Shown here: positions 52,481-61,037 of the stretch, piece by piece
Numbering within the stretch: position 1 is the stretch's first letter
Layout: every line of letters starts with the position of its first letter
Assembly: GCA_023229175.1 (NCBI GenBank)
Contig: JALNZV010000001.1
Location: 1-64,000 of the forward strand
DNA from: Tissierellaceae bacterium
GTDB taxonomy: Bacteria > Bacillota > Clostridia > Tissierellales > Tissierellaceae
Direction of reading: 5' to 3'
DNA length: 64,000 nt
Position numbers and translations under genes: made by a program
Notes under the pieces: generated by a model
Told to the model about the DNA's origin: nothing
What the model saw: only the letters and a program-made list of their open reading frames with translations
Database searches by the model: none

Positions 52481-53290
52481 CTAGATATTTGCGGCTCTAT
52501 CGCCTTGTTCAAGCCTTAATTTATCAGCTATAAGTGCAATGAATTCAGAGTTAGTTGGTTTACCTTTGTCATTATTTATTGTATAACCAAATAATTGGTT
52601 TATGGTATCCAGTCTGCCCCTAGTCCAAGATACCTCAATGGCATGTCTGATTGCCCTTTCAACCCTAGAAGGCGTTGTGTTAAATTTTTCAGCAATATGG
52701 GGATATAATTCCTTTGTGATTGCCCCCAAAAAGTCCATATCTTTAACTACCATAGTTATGGCTTCCCTTAAGTATAAATAGCCTTTTATATGAGCTGGTA
52801 TACCTATTTCGTGGATAATCTTTGTTATTCTTGTCTCTAGATTATTTTCTATAGGCACCTGCCTTTTAACAAAATAATCATCCTCCACTTCATTAATTTT
52901 AAAAGATGAATATTCGTCCCCTGCGATTTCCCTTAATCTTTTAATGAAAACCTGAAAATCGAAAGGCTTGACAACATAATAACTTGCACCGAGTTCAATG
53001 GCCCTTTGGGTTATCTTGTCTTGACCCACTGCAGACAATACAATGACCTTTGGAAAAAACATGTCCTCTGAATTATGTAACCTTTCTAATACTTCAAGAC
53101 CATCTAAATGGGGCATTATAATGTCGAGAACTAATATGTCAGGTCTATTTTCTTCTATTAACTCTAATGCTTCTACGCCGTCCTTTGCTATCCCTATGAT
53201 TTCAAATTCCTCATAAGATGAAATAAGTCGATTTAGAATTTCACAAAATTCCTTATTGTCATCCGCAATTACAACCCTAGTTTTTTTCAT
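52481..53290 (-). CDS. spo0A: Sporulation transcription factor Spo0A
   Basis: The master regulator of entry into sporulation, 269 residues. The receiver domain carries D10, D11, phosphoacceptor D56 (LVLDIIMPHLDG) and the VKPFDF lysine. The effector domain ends with HIAEKFNTTPSRVERAIRHA and VSWTRGRLDTINQLFGYT, the DNA-reading helix-turn-helix of Spo0A, which recognises TGTCGAA boxes. One such box lies in its own promoter. It is preceded by spoIVB, as in nearly all endospore formers. Confidence 0.98.
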   Translation of the reverse strand: MKKTRVVIADDNKEFCEILNRLISSYEEFEIIGIAKDGVEALELIEENRPDILVLDIIMPHLDGLEVLERLHNSEDMFFPKVIVLSAVGQDKITQRAIELGASYYVVKPFDFQVFIKRLREIAGDEYSSFKINEVEDDYFVKRQVPIENNLETRITKIIHEIGIPAHIKGYLYLREAITMVVKDMDFLGAITKELYPHIAEKFNTTPSRVERAIRHAIEVSWTRGRLDTINQLFGYTINNDKGKPTNSEFIALIADKLRLEQGDRAANI

Positions 53291-53336
53291 CTAAAAATCC
53301 CCCTATATTATTAGTTTGTTAATTTATTCTATTTAT

Positions 53337-53365
53337 TAATTCGACATCTTTATAAAAAGTCCTTC
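53337..53365 (-). promoter_or_regulatory. Sigma-H-type promoter of spo0A
   Basis: On the minus strand GAAGGACTT (53365-53357), 12 bases, and TCGAATTA (53344-53337) resemble the sigma-H consensus RnAGGAwww and RnGAATww, with one mismatch in each half. Sigma-H drives spo0A in Bacillus. The -10 overlaps a Spo0A box. Confidence 0.55.
53340..53346 (-). promoter_or_regulatory. Spo0A-binding box in the spo0A promoter
   Basis: TGTCGAA on the minus strand is a perfect 0A box (TGNCGAA). It overlaps the -10 of the sigma-H-type promoter, so Spo0A probably controls its own synthesis. Confidence 0.6.
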
Positions 53366-53379
53366 TTTTTTTTATATAT

Positions 53380-53414
53380 TTTTAAAAAAGTCCCAGAGTA
53401 TTATTCTAGGACTT
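53380..53414 (-). terminator. Terminator after spoIVB
   Basis: AAGTCCTAGA and TCTGGGACTT pair over 10 bp around a seven-base loop, followed by TTTTTAAA on the minus strand. It separates spoIVB from the spo0A promoter. Confidence 0.85.
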
Positions 53415-53426
53415 TATATTTAAATC

Positions 53427-54695
53427 TTACTGTTCCAGCATCCATTCTATATAAATACCATAACCTTTTGTCGGGTCATTAACAAAAACATGAGTGATAG
53501 CTCCAATTAATTTGTTGTTTTGAATAATAGGGCTACCACTCATCCCTTGAACAATACCACCAGTTTTATCTAACAAATTTTTGTCCGTAATTTTGATTAT
53601 CATGCTCTTTTGTTCAGCTTTTAATTGGGGTTGTGTTTTAACAATTTCAATTTCAAACTTTTCTTGAACATTATTGTCAACAGTGGTCAAAATATATGCT
53701 TTTCCTTCAGTGACTTCTTCTTTAAAACCTATTTGCAATGGCTTACTTTTAAATAGTTTTAAATAGTCTTCCCTTACTATACCAAAAATCCCAAAGGAAT
53801 TATTTGCCGATATATCTCCGATAATATTGTTAGCTTCATAAAATACTCCCCTTATTTCTCCAGGTGTACCTTTCTTCCCTTGTTCCACCTTAGAGATTTT
53901 TGCATTCATTATTTTTCCTTTGTCTACTGACAATAATTTTCCAGTATCGGCGTCTACTATGCCATGCCCTAATGCTCCGAATTCATTGGTCTCTTTATCT
54001 AAATAAGTAAGAGTACCTATTCCAGATGTTTTGTCTCTAACCCATATTCCCAATCGAAAATTATTGTCTTGCATACTTTGTATAGGTTTAGCTTCTGTGA
54101 CTATTTCCTCTTTGTTTCTTTGAACTAATATTTTTACAGTTTTCTCTTTTACATCATTTAATATTTTAACTATATGTTCCACATCTGCAACTTTTATACC
54201 GTTAATTTCCAAAATATTATCTCCGACTTTCAGACCTGCTTCCTTAGCTGGGCTTTTTCTTTGCCCATTTATATCTATTATGTCGGTTATAGCTACAACT
54301 AAAACCCCTTTAGTGTTAAGTCTAACGCCAATAGCATTGCCGCCAGGTATTAATTCCGGTCTATTGACTATATTTATGCTGTAACTCTTCACTGGAATTA
54401 AACCCAGTAATCTTAATTGTGCTTTAGTTTCACCTGTATCAATGCCATTTAATAAATAAGACTTTTTGAAATTAATGCTGTCTGAACTACTAGAACTGGC
54501 CTCAATCACCGATTCTTCGTCTTGGTTTAAAGTAAGATAAAATGGAAAAGCAATGTCAAAACTTTTATTTTCTCCTTTTACAATCTTAATATTTGAAGGA
54601 TAAAATAATATCTTGTTTGACTTTAAACTTAGACCAAATAAAATAAATATTAAAACTAAAGTTAATAACTTACCAAAACTCTTTATTTTGTGCAA
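53427..54695 (-). CDS. spoIVB: SpoIVB peptidase
   Basis: A 422-residue S55 serine peptidase secreted from the forespore to start sigma-K processing. A signal-anchor (KLLTLVLIFILFGLSLK) leads. A PDZ domain spans ~115-205 (SPAKEAGLKVGDNILEINGI). The peptidase domain has the probable catalytic His in FGALGHGIVD and Ser in GIVQGMSGSPIIQ. TTG 54695 follows AGGAGAG. The order recN-spoIVB-spo0A is universal in spore formers. Expression is expected from a forespore sigma factor, but I could not fix its promoter. Confidence 0.96.
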   Translation of the reverse strand: MHKIKSFGKLLTLVLIFILFGLSLKSNKILFYPSNIKIVKGENKSFDIAFPFYLTLNQDEESVIEASSSSSDSINFKKSYLLNGIDTGETKAQLRLLGLIPVKSYSINIVNRPELIPGGNAIGVRLNTKGVLVVAITDIIDINGQRKSPAKEAGLKVGDNILEINGIKVADVEHIVKILNDVKEKTVKILVQRNKEEIVTEAKPIQSMQDNNFRLGIWVRDKTSGIGTLTYLDKETNEFGALGHGIVDADTGKLLSVDKGKIMNAKISKVEQGKKGTPGEIRGVFYEANNIIGDISANNSFGIFGIVREDYLKLFKSKPLQIGFKEEVTEGKAYILTTVDNNVQEKFEIEIVKTQPQLKAEQKSMIIKITDKNLLDKTGGIVQGMSGSPIIQNNKLIGAITHVFVNDPTKGYGIYIEWMLEQ

Positions 54696-54828
54696 ATAAA
54701 ATCACTCTCCTAATGAACTTTCTTTTATCCACCTCCTAATTAAAATTTCATATTTAATTTAGCCTTTTTTATAATTAATTATTCTCTCTAAAAACTTATT
54801 AAAATAGAAAGTAATTTAAATTTTTCCA

Positions 54829-54863
54829 TAAAAAATGAACCTTATTGACAGAATTAAGGTTCA
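54829..54863 (-). terminator. Terminator after recN
   Basis: TGAACCTTA and TAAGGTTCA form a perfect 9-bp stem around a ten-base loop, followed by six T on the minus strand. Confidence 0.88.
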
Positions 54864-54881
54864 TTTTATTAATTTTTCATA

Positions 54882-56579
54882 TTAATTTTTTTTGAATTTT
54901 TTTGTCATATTTATCATCTCAGAAGCGTGTTTCAATGTCGTATCCGTAAGATTGGCTCCACCTAAAAGCCTAGCCATCTCTTTAACCCTGTCTTTATCCG
55001 AGAGCATTGTCACTGTGGTCTTCGCCTTGTTTTTCGTGTATATTTTATTGATGGCAAAGTGACTGTCTGCAAAAGCTGCAATTTGAGGCAAATGGGAGAT
55101 ACATATTACTTGATGGGAGCCGGAAATTCTGCTGATTTTTTGGCCCACTATTTGTGCAGTTCTACCGGATATACCAGTATCAATCTCGTCAAAAATTAAA
55201 GTCGGAATTTTGTCCTGGACAGCAATGATACTTTTAAAGCCAAGCATGATTCTGGACATCTCCCCACCTGAAACAATTTTCGTCAAGGATTTTAAGTGTT
55301 CGCCGGGATTTGTGGAAATAAGAAACTCTATCTTATCATGTCCATTAAATGTAATATCATTTAATTTGTCAAACTTAATTTTAAAATTTATATCGCTCAT
55401 ATTTAATTCCCTTAATTCCACTTCAATCTTCTCCTCTAAAATTCTGCCAATCTTTTTCCTCTCGAGGGAAAGCCTAGTGGAGTAATCTTCAATTAACTCC
55501 TGCAGTTTTTCAATCTTAATTTTATGAGATTCATATTCTTTTTCATAATTTAGTAGGATTTCCAACCTACTTTTTGCCTTTTGTTTAAATAGTATAATAT
55601 CGTTTATAAAATTACCGTATTTTTTTCTCAACTTATTTACTATGTTAATACGTTCTTCTAAAAAAAACATTCTTTTAGAATCCACATCTATATTTTCTAA
55701 GTAATACGTTAATTCACTTTTAATATCCTGCAATTCAAAATTAATATCTTCCATTCTTTTATATAAATCTTCCAATGCGCCGTCGTATTTTTTTGCACTA
55801 CTTATTAATGCTAAAGACCTGTTATATAAACTTATAATATCCTGATAATTGAAATCATTGCTGCTTAAATAATTAACTGCCTCTTCTATGGATTGGGAAA
55901 TAGTATTTATATTTGAAAGCTTTCTGTATTCGTTTTCAATATCTTCCTCATCATTTTGCGTTAAATTAGCGTCTTCTATTTCTTGAATTTGATATTTTAG
56001 GATATCTATCTCTCTGTCTCTTTCACCGCTATCATTAGATAAAGACATTATTCGATTTTTCTCTATTCTTAAGTCCTCATATAGAGAATTAACTTTAGAT
56101 TTTAATTCAAGGAGTCTCTCGTCACCGAAGGAATCGACCAAAGATATATGGTTTGCCACGTCTAACAAGGATTGATGTTCGTGTTGCCCAAAAATATCCA
56201 CTAATTGATTAGTCACGGATTTTAACATAGATAAAGTTAAATTTTTTCCGTTTACCTTAGATATGCTTGGACCGTTTAAGTAAATTTCTTTAGTAATAAT
56301 CAATAAATTGTCATCGCCCAACTCTATGGAGTATTCATCTAAGGCGGATTTCAACGATTGAGGATTTTCAATGTAAAAAACTCCTTCTAAGGTGGCCTTC
56401 TCCTTACCAGTTTGTATGTATTCCCTATTAATTCTAGAACCTAATATGACACCTATGGCCTCTATTAAAATAGATTTTCCAGCTCCTGTTTCTCCAGTAA
56501 TTATATTTAGACCCTTAGTAAAATTAATTTTTAATTCATCTATAATAGCGAAATTTCGAATATTTAATTCTACCAACAT
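54882..56579 (-). CDS. recN: DNA repair protein RecN
   Basis: A 565-residue SMC-like ATPase recruited to double-strand breaks. Walker A is GETGAGKS (residues ~32-39). A coiled coil fills ~155-360. The C-terminal half has the signature VSGGEMSRIMLG, Walker B LIFDEIDTGISG and the H-loop VICISHLPQ. The Bacillus gene is SOS-inducible, but I found no LexA box in front of this copy. It follows tlyA directly; the arginine repressor gene usually between them is absent. Confidence 0.97.
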   Translation of the reverse strand: MLVELNIRNFAIIDELKINFTKGLNIITGETGAGKSILIEAIGVILGSRINREYIQTGKEKATLEGVFYIENPQSLKSALDEYSIELGDDNLLIITKEIYLNGPSISKVNGKNLTLSMLKSVTNQLVDIFGQHEHQSLLDVANHISLVDSFGDERLLELKSKVNSLYEDLRIEKNRIMSLSNDSGERDREIDILKYQIQEIEDANLTQNDEEDIENEYRKLSNINTISQSIEEAVNYLSSNDFNYQDIISLYNRSLALISSAKKYDGALEDLYKRMEDINFELQDIKSELTYYLENIDVDSKRMFFLEERINIVNKLRKKYGNFINDIILFKQKAKSRLEILLNYEKEYESHKIKIEKLQELIEDYSTRLSLERKKIGRILEEKIEVELRELNMSDINFKIKFDKLNDITFNGHDKIEFLISTNPGEHLKSLTKIVSGGEMSRIMLGFKSIIAVQDKIPTLIFDEIDTGISGRTAQIVGQKISRISGSHQVICISHLPQIAAFADSHFAINKIYTKNKAKTTVTMLSDKDRVKEMARLLGGANLTDTTLKHASEMINMTKKFKKN

Positions 56580-56603
56580 ATATAGACCTCCATATCAATA
56601 AAA

Positions 56604-57404
56604 TCACTTACTTAATTCTATGTGAGCCGATTCCACTAAATTTAATATACTTTCACTATCTACCTTATTTATACCACCCTTTTCCAGGTAAATCAAAAAC
56701 TCGATATTCCCAGTTGCACCTGTAATCGGGGAAAAGGTCACTCCTTTAATGCCAAATCCCAGATTATTGGAAAAGCTTGCCACAGACTCCAATACTTCCA
56801 AGTGTACATTTTTATCTCTAATAATCCCCTTTTTCCCTACCTTATCTTTACCAGCTTCAAATTGAGGTTTAATCAATGCTACCACTTCCCCGCTATCTTT
56901 CAATAAATCTTTAGCAACTGGCAGTACCAGCCTCAGGGAGATAAAAGATACATCTATAGATATAAAATCCACGTCTCCGCCTATATGTTCTATACCCACA
57001 TTTCTAATATTAGTTCTTTCCATCACTACAACTCTAGAATCGTTTCTAAGCTTCCAATCTAGTTGGCCATATCCGACGTCAACGGCATAGACTTTCGAGG
57101 CCCCATTCTTTAACATACAGTCTGTAAAACCACCGGTAGATGCACCAATGTCCATAGCAACTATATTCTTCATATCAATGGCAAATAGTTCAATAGCCTT
57201 TTCCAGTTTCAACCCGCCCCTGCTGACATAAGAAATAGGGTTTTCCTTTATGAAAATTTCTGAATCCTCATGAAGTTTCTCTCCAGGCTTTTCCACCCTT
57301 CTATCGCCTATAAAGACAGCCCCTTCCATAATCACTCTTTTAGCCTTTTCCCTAGATTCTACTAATCCTTTTTCAAATAAAATCACATCTGCTCTTTTTT
57401 TCAA
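56604..57404 (-). CDS. tlyA: TlyA family rRNA 2'-O-methyltransferase
   Basis: A 266-residue enzyme with an N-terminal S4 domain (KKRADVILFEKGLVESREKA) and an RrmJ-like SAM methyltransferase domain (AMDIGASTGGFTDCMLKNGA, VDFISIDVSFISL, ALIKPQFEAG). Family members 2'-O-methylate 16S and 23S rRNA; earlier names called it a hemolysin. TTG 57404 is the start. It lies directly after oapA, 15 bases away. Confidence 0.93.
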   Translation of the reverse strand: MKKRADVILFEKGLVESREKAKRVIMEGAVFIGDRRVEKPGEKLHEDSEIFIKENPISYVSRGGLKLEKAIELFAIDMKNIVAMDIGASTGGFTDCMLKNGASKVYAVDVGYGQLDWKLRNDSRVVVMERTNIRNVGIEHIGGDVDFISIDVSFISLRLVLPVAKDLLKDSGEVVALIKPQFEAGKDKVGKKGIIRDKNVHLEVLESVASFSNNLGFGIKGVTFSPITGATGNIEFLIYLEKGGINKVDSESILNLVESAHIELSK

Positions 57405-57419
57405 ACTAATCTCTCCAAA

Positions 57420-58016
57420 TTATTTTTTATTGTTTTTTTCCTTTGAAAAAAAACGAATATTTAAATTATTTTCAAACACCATAATTATCTTAGCTATAGT
57501 GTATATTATTCTCTCGTGATATATTAAGGCAATGGATTTGCCAAGGGCTTTTCCTCCCACAGTAAAAGATGCAACTAAAGAAGAAATAATAATTGTAAGT
57601 GCAGTTGCATTTACAATAGTATAAATTGTCATCAGCTTATACACTATGGTCGTACCTAAAGCTCCTGAGATAATACCACAAATATCTCCAATAACGTCGT
57701 TGCAGAAATTCGAAACTTGTCCTGCATTCCTCACTAGTTTTATTGCATATTTAGCTTCCCTGACCTTATTTGCAGCCATGGCATGAAAGGGTTTTTCCTC
57801 TGCAGTAGTAACAGCTATTCCTATAATATCGAATAAAATCCCTACAAATATAATAACTAAGAGCACAAAAAATGCTATGGCAATGTCTAAATTTTTTACT
57901 AAATTTTCAGTAATAATGGATATACCTACAGCCATAAAAAAGGTCCATAAGCTAATAAAGAATACCCATCTAAAATTATATTTCTCGGAAGCCTTTTCTT
58001 CTTCCTTTTTACCCAT
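57420..58016 (-). CDS. oapA: OLE-associated membrane protein OapA
   Basis: A 198-residue membrane protein with four hydrophobic segments (about 16-35, 45-70, 108-128, 132-155) and a very basic C-terminus (KEKNNKK). The loop before the third segment reads EAKYAIKLVRNAGQVSNFCN and leads into D107-VIG-D111, a D-x3-D motif. The gene immediately follows a ~600-nt structured RNA and precedes tlyA. In known OLE loci this is the place of OapA, which dimerises in the membrane, binds OLE RNA and anchors it there. Distant similarity of such proteins to DUF21/CNNM transporters is possible. The call rests on context, length and topology rather than alignment. Confidence 0.85.
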   Translation of the reverse strand: MGKKEEEKASEKYNFRWVFFISLWTFFMAVGISIITENLVKNLDIAIAFFVLLVIIFVGILFDIIGIAVTTAEEKPFHAMAANKVREAKYAIKLVRNAGQVSNFCNDVIGDICGIISGALGTTIVYKLMTIYTIVNATALTIIISSLVASFTVGGKALGKSIALIYHERIIYTIAKIIMVFENNLNIRFFSKEKNNKK

Positions 58017-58055
58017 ATATAAACCCCCTGAACCCTTTAATTGTAATTTATATGT

Positions 58056-58082
58056 AAAAAGCTGATAGCTCTTGCTATCAGC
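58056..58082 (-). terminator. Intrinsic terminator at the end of the OLE RNA
   Basis: GCTGATAG-CAAGAG-CTATCAGC followed by five T on the minus strand is a classical terminator, 40 bases before the oapA start. It would give the RNA a defined 3' end near 58056 and reduce read-through into oapA. Confidence 0.85.
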
Positions 58083-58666
58083 AATAAAAGAGTGGTAGTA
58101 AACGGTGTAAATCTTACGGCTTTAGGTCCAGCAGGATTTCCCTAATAAAAACTGCCTGTCGCCATGACAGCGGTTTCCCTTTAATTCTATTACCTTCTTG
58201 TCGCCATAGAAGGAACTGGATTGCCACTTAGTCCGCACTGTAATCCACAATTTACCTCCACGAGAACAGTCTAGGAGTTTTCCTCAACAGCCATTCTATT
58301 CCTTAGCCTCTTTTGCAAAATTGGTTTCGATAACAGAATCTAATGAGTATTGGGCCCTTCAACAAATTAGATTGAACTTATCATCCGCCAAATTTCACTC
58401 AAGGCAGGCTACTCTGCTTTTAGTACTGTAGTACACAGCAGGTTTATCATGTTAAATGCTCTATATATTATAACATGTCTCCGCGAGGGTAGGGTCATCG
58501 CCTGCATGCCATTGCAGATCGCCCCATCCCCCTTTACTCCCCATAAGGACCCACGACTGGGCGTCGCAAGCCCATATAAAGAACTTCATCGATATGCCCT
58601 TCGACGGATTTTTAGCCCCGCCTTCTAGAATAGTTGTGCTGACTAGAATACTGTACCACTCATCTT
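58061..58666 (-). ncRNA. ole: OLE RNA (ornate, large, extremophilic)
   Basis: About 605 bases without any reading frame on either strand, clearly more GC-rich than the neighbours between 58480 and 58640 and full of local inverted repeats. Two stem-loops share the sequence ATGGCGACA (at 58193-58213 and 58152-58170). A promoter lies at its 5' side and a terminator at its 3' side. OLE RNAs are about 600 nt, lie downstream of ispA and upstream of oapA in extremophilic or anaerobic Firmicutes, and form a membrane ribonucleoprotein with OapA. In Halalkalibacterium halodurans loss of the complex impairs growth in cold, short-chain alcohols and altered magnesium. Size, position and partner all agree. 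RNase P and tmRNA were considered and rejected. Ends are approximate. Confidence 0.88.
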
Positions 58667-58672
58667 AAGCAT

Positions 58673-58701
58673 ATTATAGCATAATCAAACTATAAATACA
58701 A
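58673..58701 (-). promoter_or_regulatory. Promoter of the OLE RNA
   Basis: On the minus strand TTGTAT (58701-58696), 17 bases, then TATAAT (58678-58673), extended by TG two bases upstream (TGCTATAAT). Transcription would begin near 58666, which would give a transcript of ~610 nt to the terminator. Confidence 0.65.
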
Positions 58702-58711
58702 TTACATAAAT

Positions 58712-59581
58712 TTATCGATTTCTGCCCATTAATTTTTTAGTTAAATTTTTAAAAAAACTTGTATCTCTCTTAGATAGCTTGTTTAAGTTTTCCATTGCCG
58801 CATTGCTATATTCTTCAACAGCATATTTTGCACTGGTTTCATCAAAAAATGTTAAATATGTTACTTTTTCCGCATTTGAATCCTTATGTATATCTAAAAT
58901 ATCATCTCTGATTTGATATGCCATACCTAAATTTAGACCGAAATCCCTCATCAATTCAATTTCCTCGTCCATAGCTTCTCCAATTATAGCACCTGCAACA
59001 AGGGCAGATTGTATTAAAGCAGCAGTCTTTGCTCTATACATGAACAGCAATTTCTCCTCGGTAATATCCAATAGATTGACAGTCAAATCCACTACTTGGC
59101 CCCCAATCATTCCGTAAATTCCAGAATATTTGCCGATTTCCCTTATTGCCTTATTATATTTTTCATAATCATTTAAATTTTTGGCATTTTCATATATAAA
59201 ATCTGACATTACCTCATACGACAAATTTAAAAGCCCATCACCTGCTAAAATCGCTATGGCATCTCCAAATACTACGTGATTTGTGAGTTTTCCCCTTCTG
59301 TAACTGTCATTATCCATTGCGGGTAAATCATCGTGAATTAAGGAATATGTATGTATCATTTCAATGCCCAAGGCAAAAGGCATTATTTCACTTGTATCTT
59401 TGCCAAAAATCTCATAGCTTTTTATTGCCAATATAGGACGTAACCTTTTACCTCCCGTAAACAAACTGTATTCTATGGCATCTAAAACTTTTCTTTGATG
59501 CAGATCCTTGTGTTTTAATATGTCCTTTAGTTCTTTATCAATTATTACTTTTATATTTTCCAGCTCTTCCTTAAAATCCAT
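58712..59581 (-). CDS. ispA: Geranylgeranyl/farnesyl diphosphate synthase
   Basis: A 289-residue trans-prenyl synthase building C15 or C20 diphosphates for quinones and undecaprenyl phosphate. First Asp-rich motif LIHDDLPAMDND and second QIRDDILDI are intact, with GGKRLRP for substrate binding. A shortened N-terminal extension is usual. ATG 59581 follows GGAGGG; upstream codons overlap xseB. In Bacillus dxs follows ispA; here OLE RNA and oapA follow instead. Confidence 0.94.
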   Translation of the reverse strand: MDFKEELENIKVIIDKELKDILKHKDLHQRKVLDAIEYSLFTGGKRLRPILAIKSYEIFGKDTSEIMPFALGIEMIHTYSLIHDDLPAMDNDSYRRGKLTNHVVFGDAIAILAGDGLLNLSYEVMSDFIYENAKNLNDYEKYNKAIREIGKYSGIYGMIGGQVVDLTVNLLDITEEKLLFMYRAKTAALIQSALVAGAIIGEAMDEEIELMRDFGLNLGMAYQIRDDILDIHKDSNAEKVTYLTFFDETSAKYAVEEYSNAAMENLNKLSKRDTSFFKNLTKKLMGRNR

Positions 59582-59582
59582 T

Positions 59583-59807
59583 CTAACCCTCCATAGGATA
59601 TGGGCTATCCACCAAATCGCCTTTGTCATCCTCTAATAAAATCTTTACCTCTCCCTCTACTTTAGTAATTAAATCATTACAATAATTATAAAGCTCCACG
59701 CCTTTTTTAAACATTTCAAGGGATTCTTCTAGAGTGCAATCATCCTTCTCCAGCTCGTCCAATATTTTTTCCAGTTTTATAATGGCATCCTCATAGGTTA
59801 AATCCAT
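59583..59807 (-). CDS. xseB: Exodeoxyribonuclease VII small subunit
   Basis: A 74-residue helical protein with YEDAIIKLEKILDELEKDD and LEESLEMFKKGVEL, the XseB pattern. Several copies bind each large subunit and regulate the nuclease. It overlaps xseA by 17 bases, and AAGGAG precedes the ATG. Confidence 0.93.
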   Translation of the reverse strand: MDLTYEDAIIKLEKILDELEKDDCTLEESLEMFKKGVELYNYCNDLITKVEGEVKILLEDDKGDLVDSPYPMEG

Positions 59808-61020
59808 TCAAGACACTCCTTTCATCAATGTGTTTAACTTGTGATTTTATTTTTCCGTCCTTTAGCATTATAGTAATCTCTTCCCCAATTCTTATGTTTT
59901 CAATAGACTTTATAATATTACCATCTTCATCGGCTATTATTCCATACCCGTTCTCCAGTATTAAAACTGGATTTAGTATATTTAGTTTCGATTTAAAATT
60001 TAACAAATCTTTATTCTTAGCAGATAGAATCTTTTCAAAATTATAATCCAGTTCTTTAAATATTCCATCCAGCTCCTGTCTTTTATCGCGTAACCTGTTA
60101 ATTGGATTGTAATATTTTAAATTTGAATTTAGTAATTCAACTTCAGATTTATTTCTTCTAATTATTTCTCTTAAAATTCTGGACAAATAACCTTTTCTCT
60201 TCCTTAGACCTTCCATTAATTCTTCCGCATCTGGCACCGATAATTCAGCTGCAGCAGAAGGCGTTGGCGCCCTAAGGTCCGAGACAAAGTCAGCTATAGT
60301 GAAATCAGTTTCATGCCCTATAGCAGTTATTATAGGAGTATTAAGCTTGTATATGGTTCTAGCCAAATCTTCGTCGTTAAATGCAAATAATTCCTCAATA
60401 GAGCCTCCGCCCCTACCTGTTATTATTAAATCTACATCTTCTCTACTCTCCAGGTATATTAGACCTTTTATAATCTCTTCTGGTGCCTTTACCCCTTGTA
60501 CCAATGCTGGATATATCAATATCTCACATGGCGGAAATCTCCTTTTAATCACTGTTATTATATCCCTAATTGCCGCTCCCGTGGAAGATGTCACTACTCC
60601 TATTTTTCTGGGCATAATAGGTATGGGTTTTTTATATATTTCAGAAAATAATCCCTCGTTTTCTAACTTGGACTTAAGCTCCTCAAAGTCCTTGTATAGG
60701 TCTCCTAATCCTTTTTCCTTTAAATGCCTTACATAAAGTTGGTATTCTCCTTCCCTTTCATAAATGGAAATATACCCGGTCGCAACGACCTTTAGGCCCT
60801 CTTCAGGAATAAATTTTAGAGAATCGTTGTCGCTTTTAAACATAACAGCTTTGATTTTTCCATTGTAATCCTTTAAGTTAAAATACATATGGCCACTATA
60901 ATGATGCTTAAAATTAGAAATTTCACCCTCTACACTAATATTGGACAAAATCATGTCATTTAATACTAGCTTTTTAATATAATTATTTACCTCACTAACC
61001 TTTAAAGGCCTTATATCCAT
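59791..61020 (-). CDS. xseA: Exodeoxyribonuclease VII large subunit
   Basis: A 409-residue nuclease that degrades single-stranded DNA from both ends. An OB domain (residues ~1-100, with VEGEISNFKHHYSGHMYFNL) is followed by the catalytic region: GVVTSSTGAAIRDI, LIITGRGGGSIEELFAFNDE and TAIGHETDFTIADFVSDLRA with the conserved His and Asp. A helical C-terminal region binds XseB. ATG 61020 follows GGAGGG. Confidence 0.96.
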   Translation of the reverse strand: MDIRPLKVSEVNNYIKKLVLNDMILSNISVEGEISNFKHHYSGHMYFNLKDYNGKIKAVMFKSDNDSLKFIPEEGLKVVATGYISIYEREGEYQLYVRHLKEKGLGDLYKDFEELKSKLENEGLFSEIYKKPIPIMPRKIGVVTSSTGAAIRDIITVIKRRFPPCEILIYPALVQGVKAPEEIIKGLIYLESREDVDLIITGRGGGSIEELFAFNDEDLARTIYKLNTPIITAIGHETDFTIADFVSDLRAPTPSAAAELSVPDAEELMEGLRKRKGYLSRILREIIRRNKSEVELLNSNLKYYNPINRLRDKRQELDGIFKELDYNFEKILSAKNKDLLNFKSKLNILNPVLILENGYGIIADEDGNIIKSIENIRIGEEITIMLKDGKIKSQVKHIDERSVLNGFNL

Positions 61021-61037
61021 AGTATCCCTCCGGTGAG

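Noticed and set aside
58061..58666. RNase P RNA, tmRNA or a group I/II intron as identity of the noncoding region
   Set aside because: GAGGAAAACTCC on the minus strand (about 58274-58285) resembles the RNase P GAGGAAAGTCC element, but the matching 3' element with ACAGAA is missing and the region is ~200 bases too long. There is no tag-peptide frame or tRNA-like end for tmRNA and no splicing context or intron protein. Neighbours fit OLE RNA.
60299..60736. Open frame of 145 codons opposite xseA
   Set aside because: Covered completely by the conserved catalytic region of xseA; no start signals.
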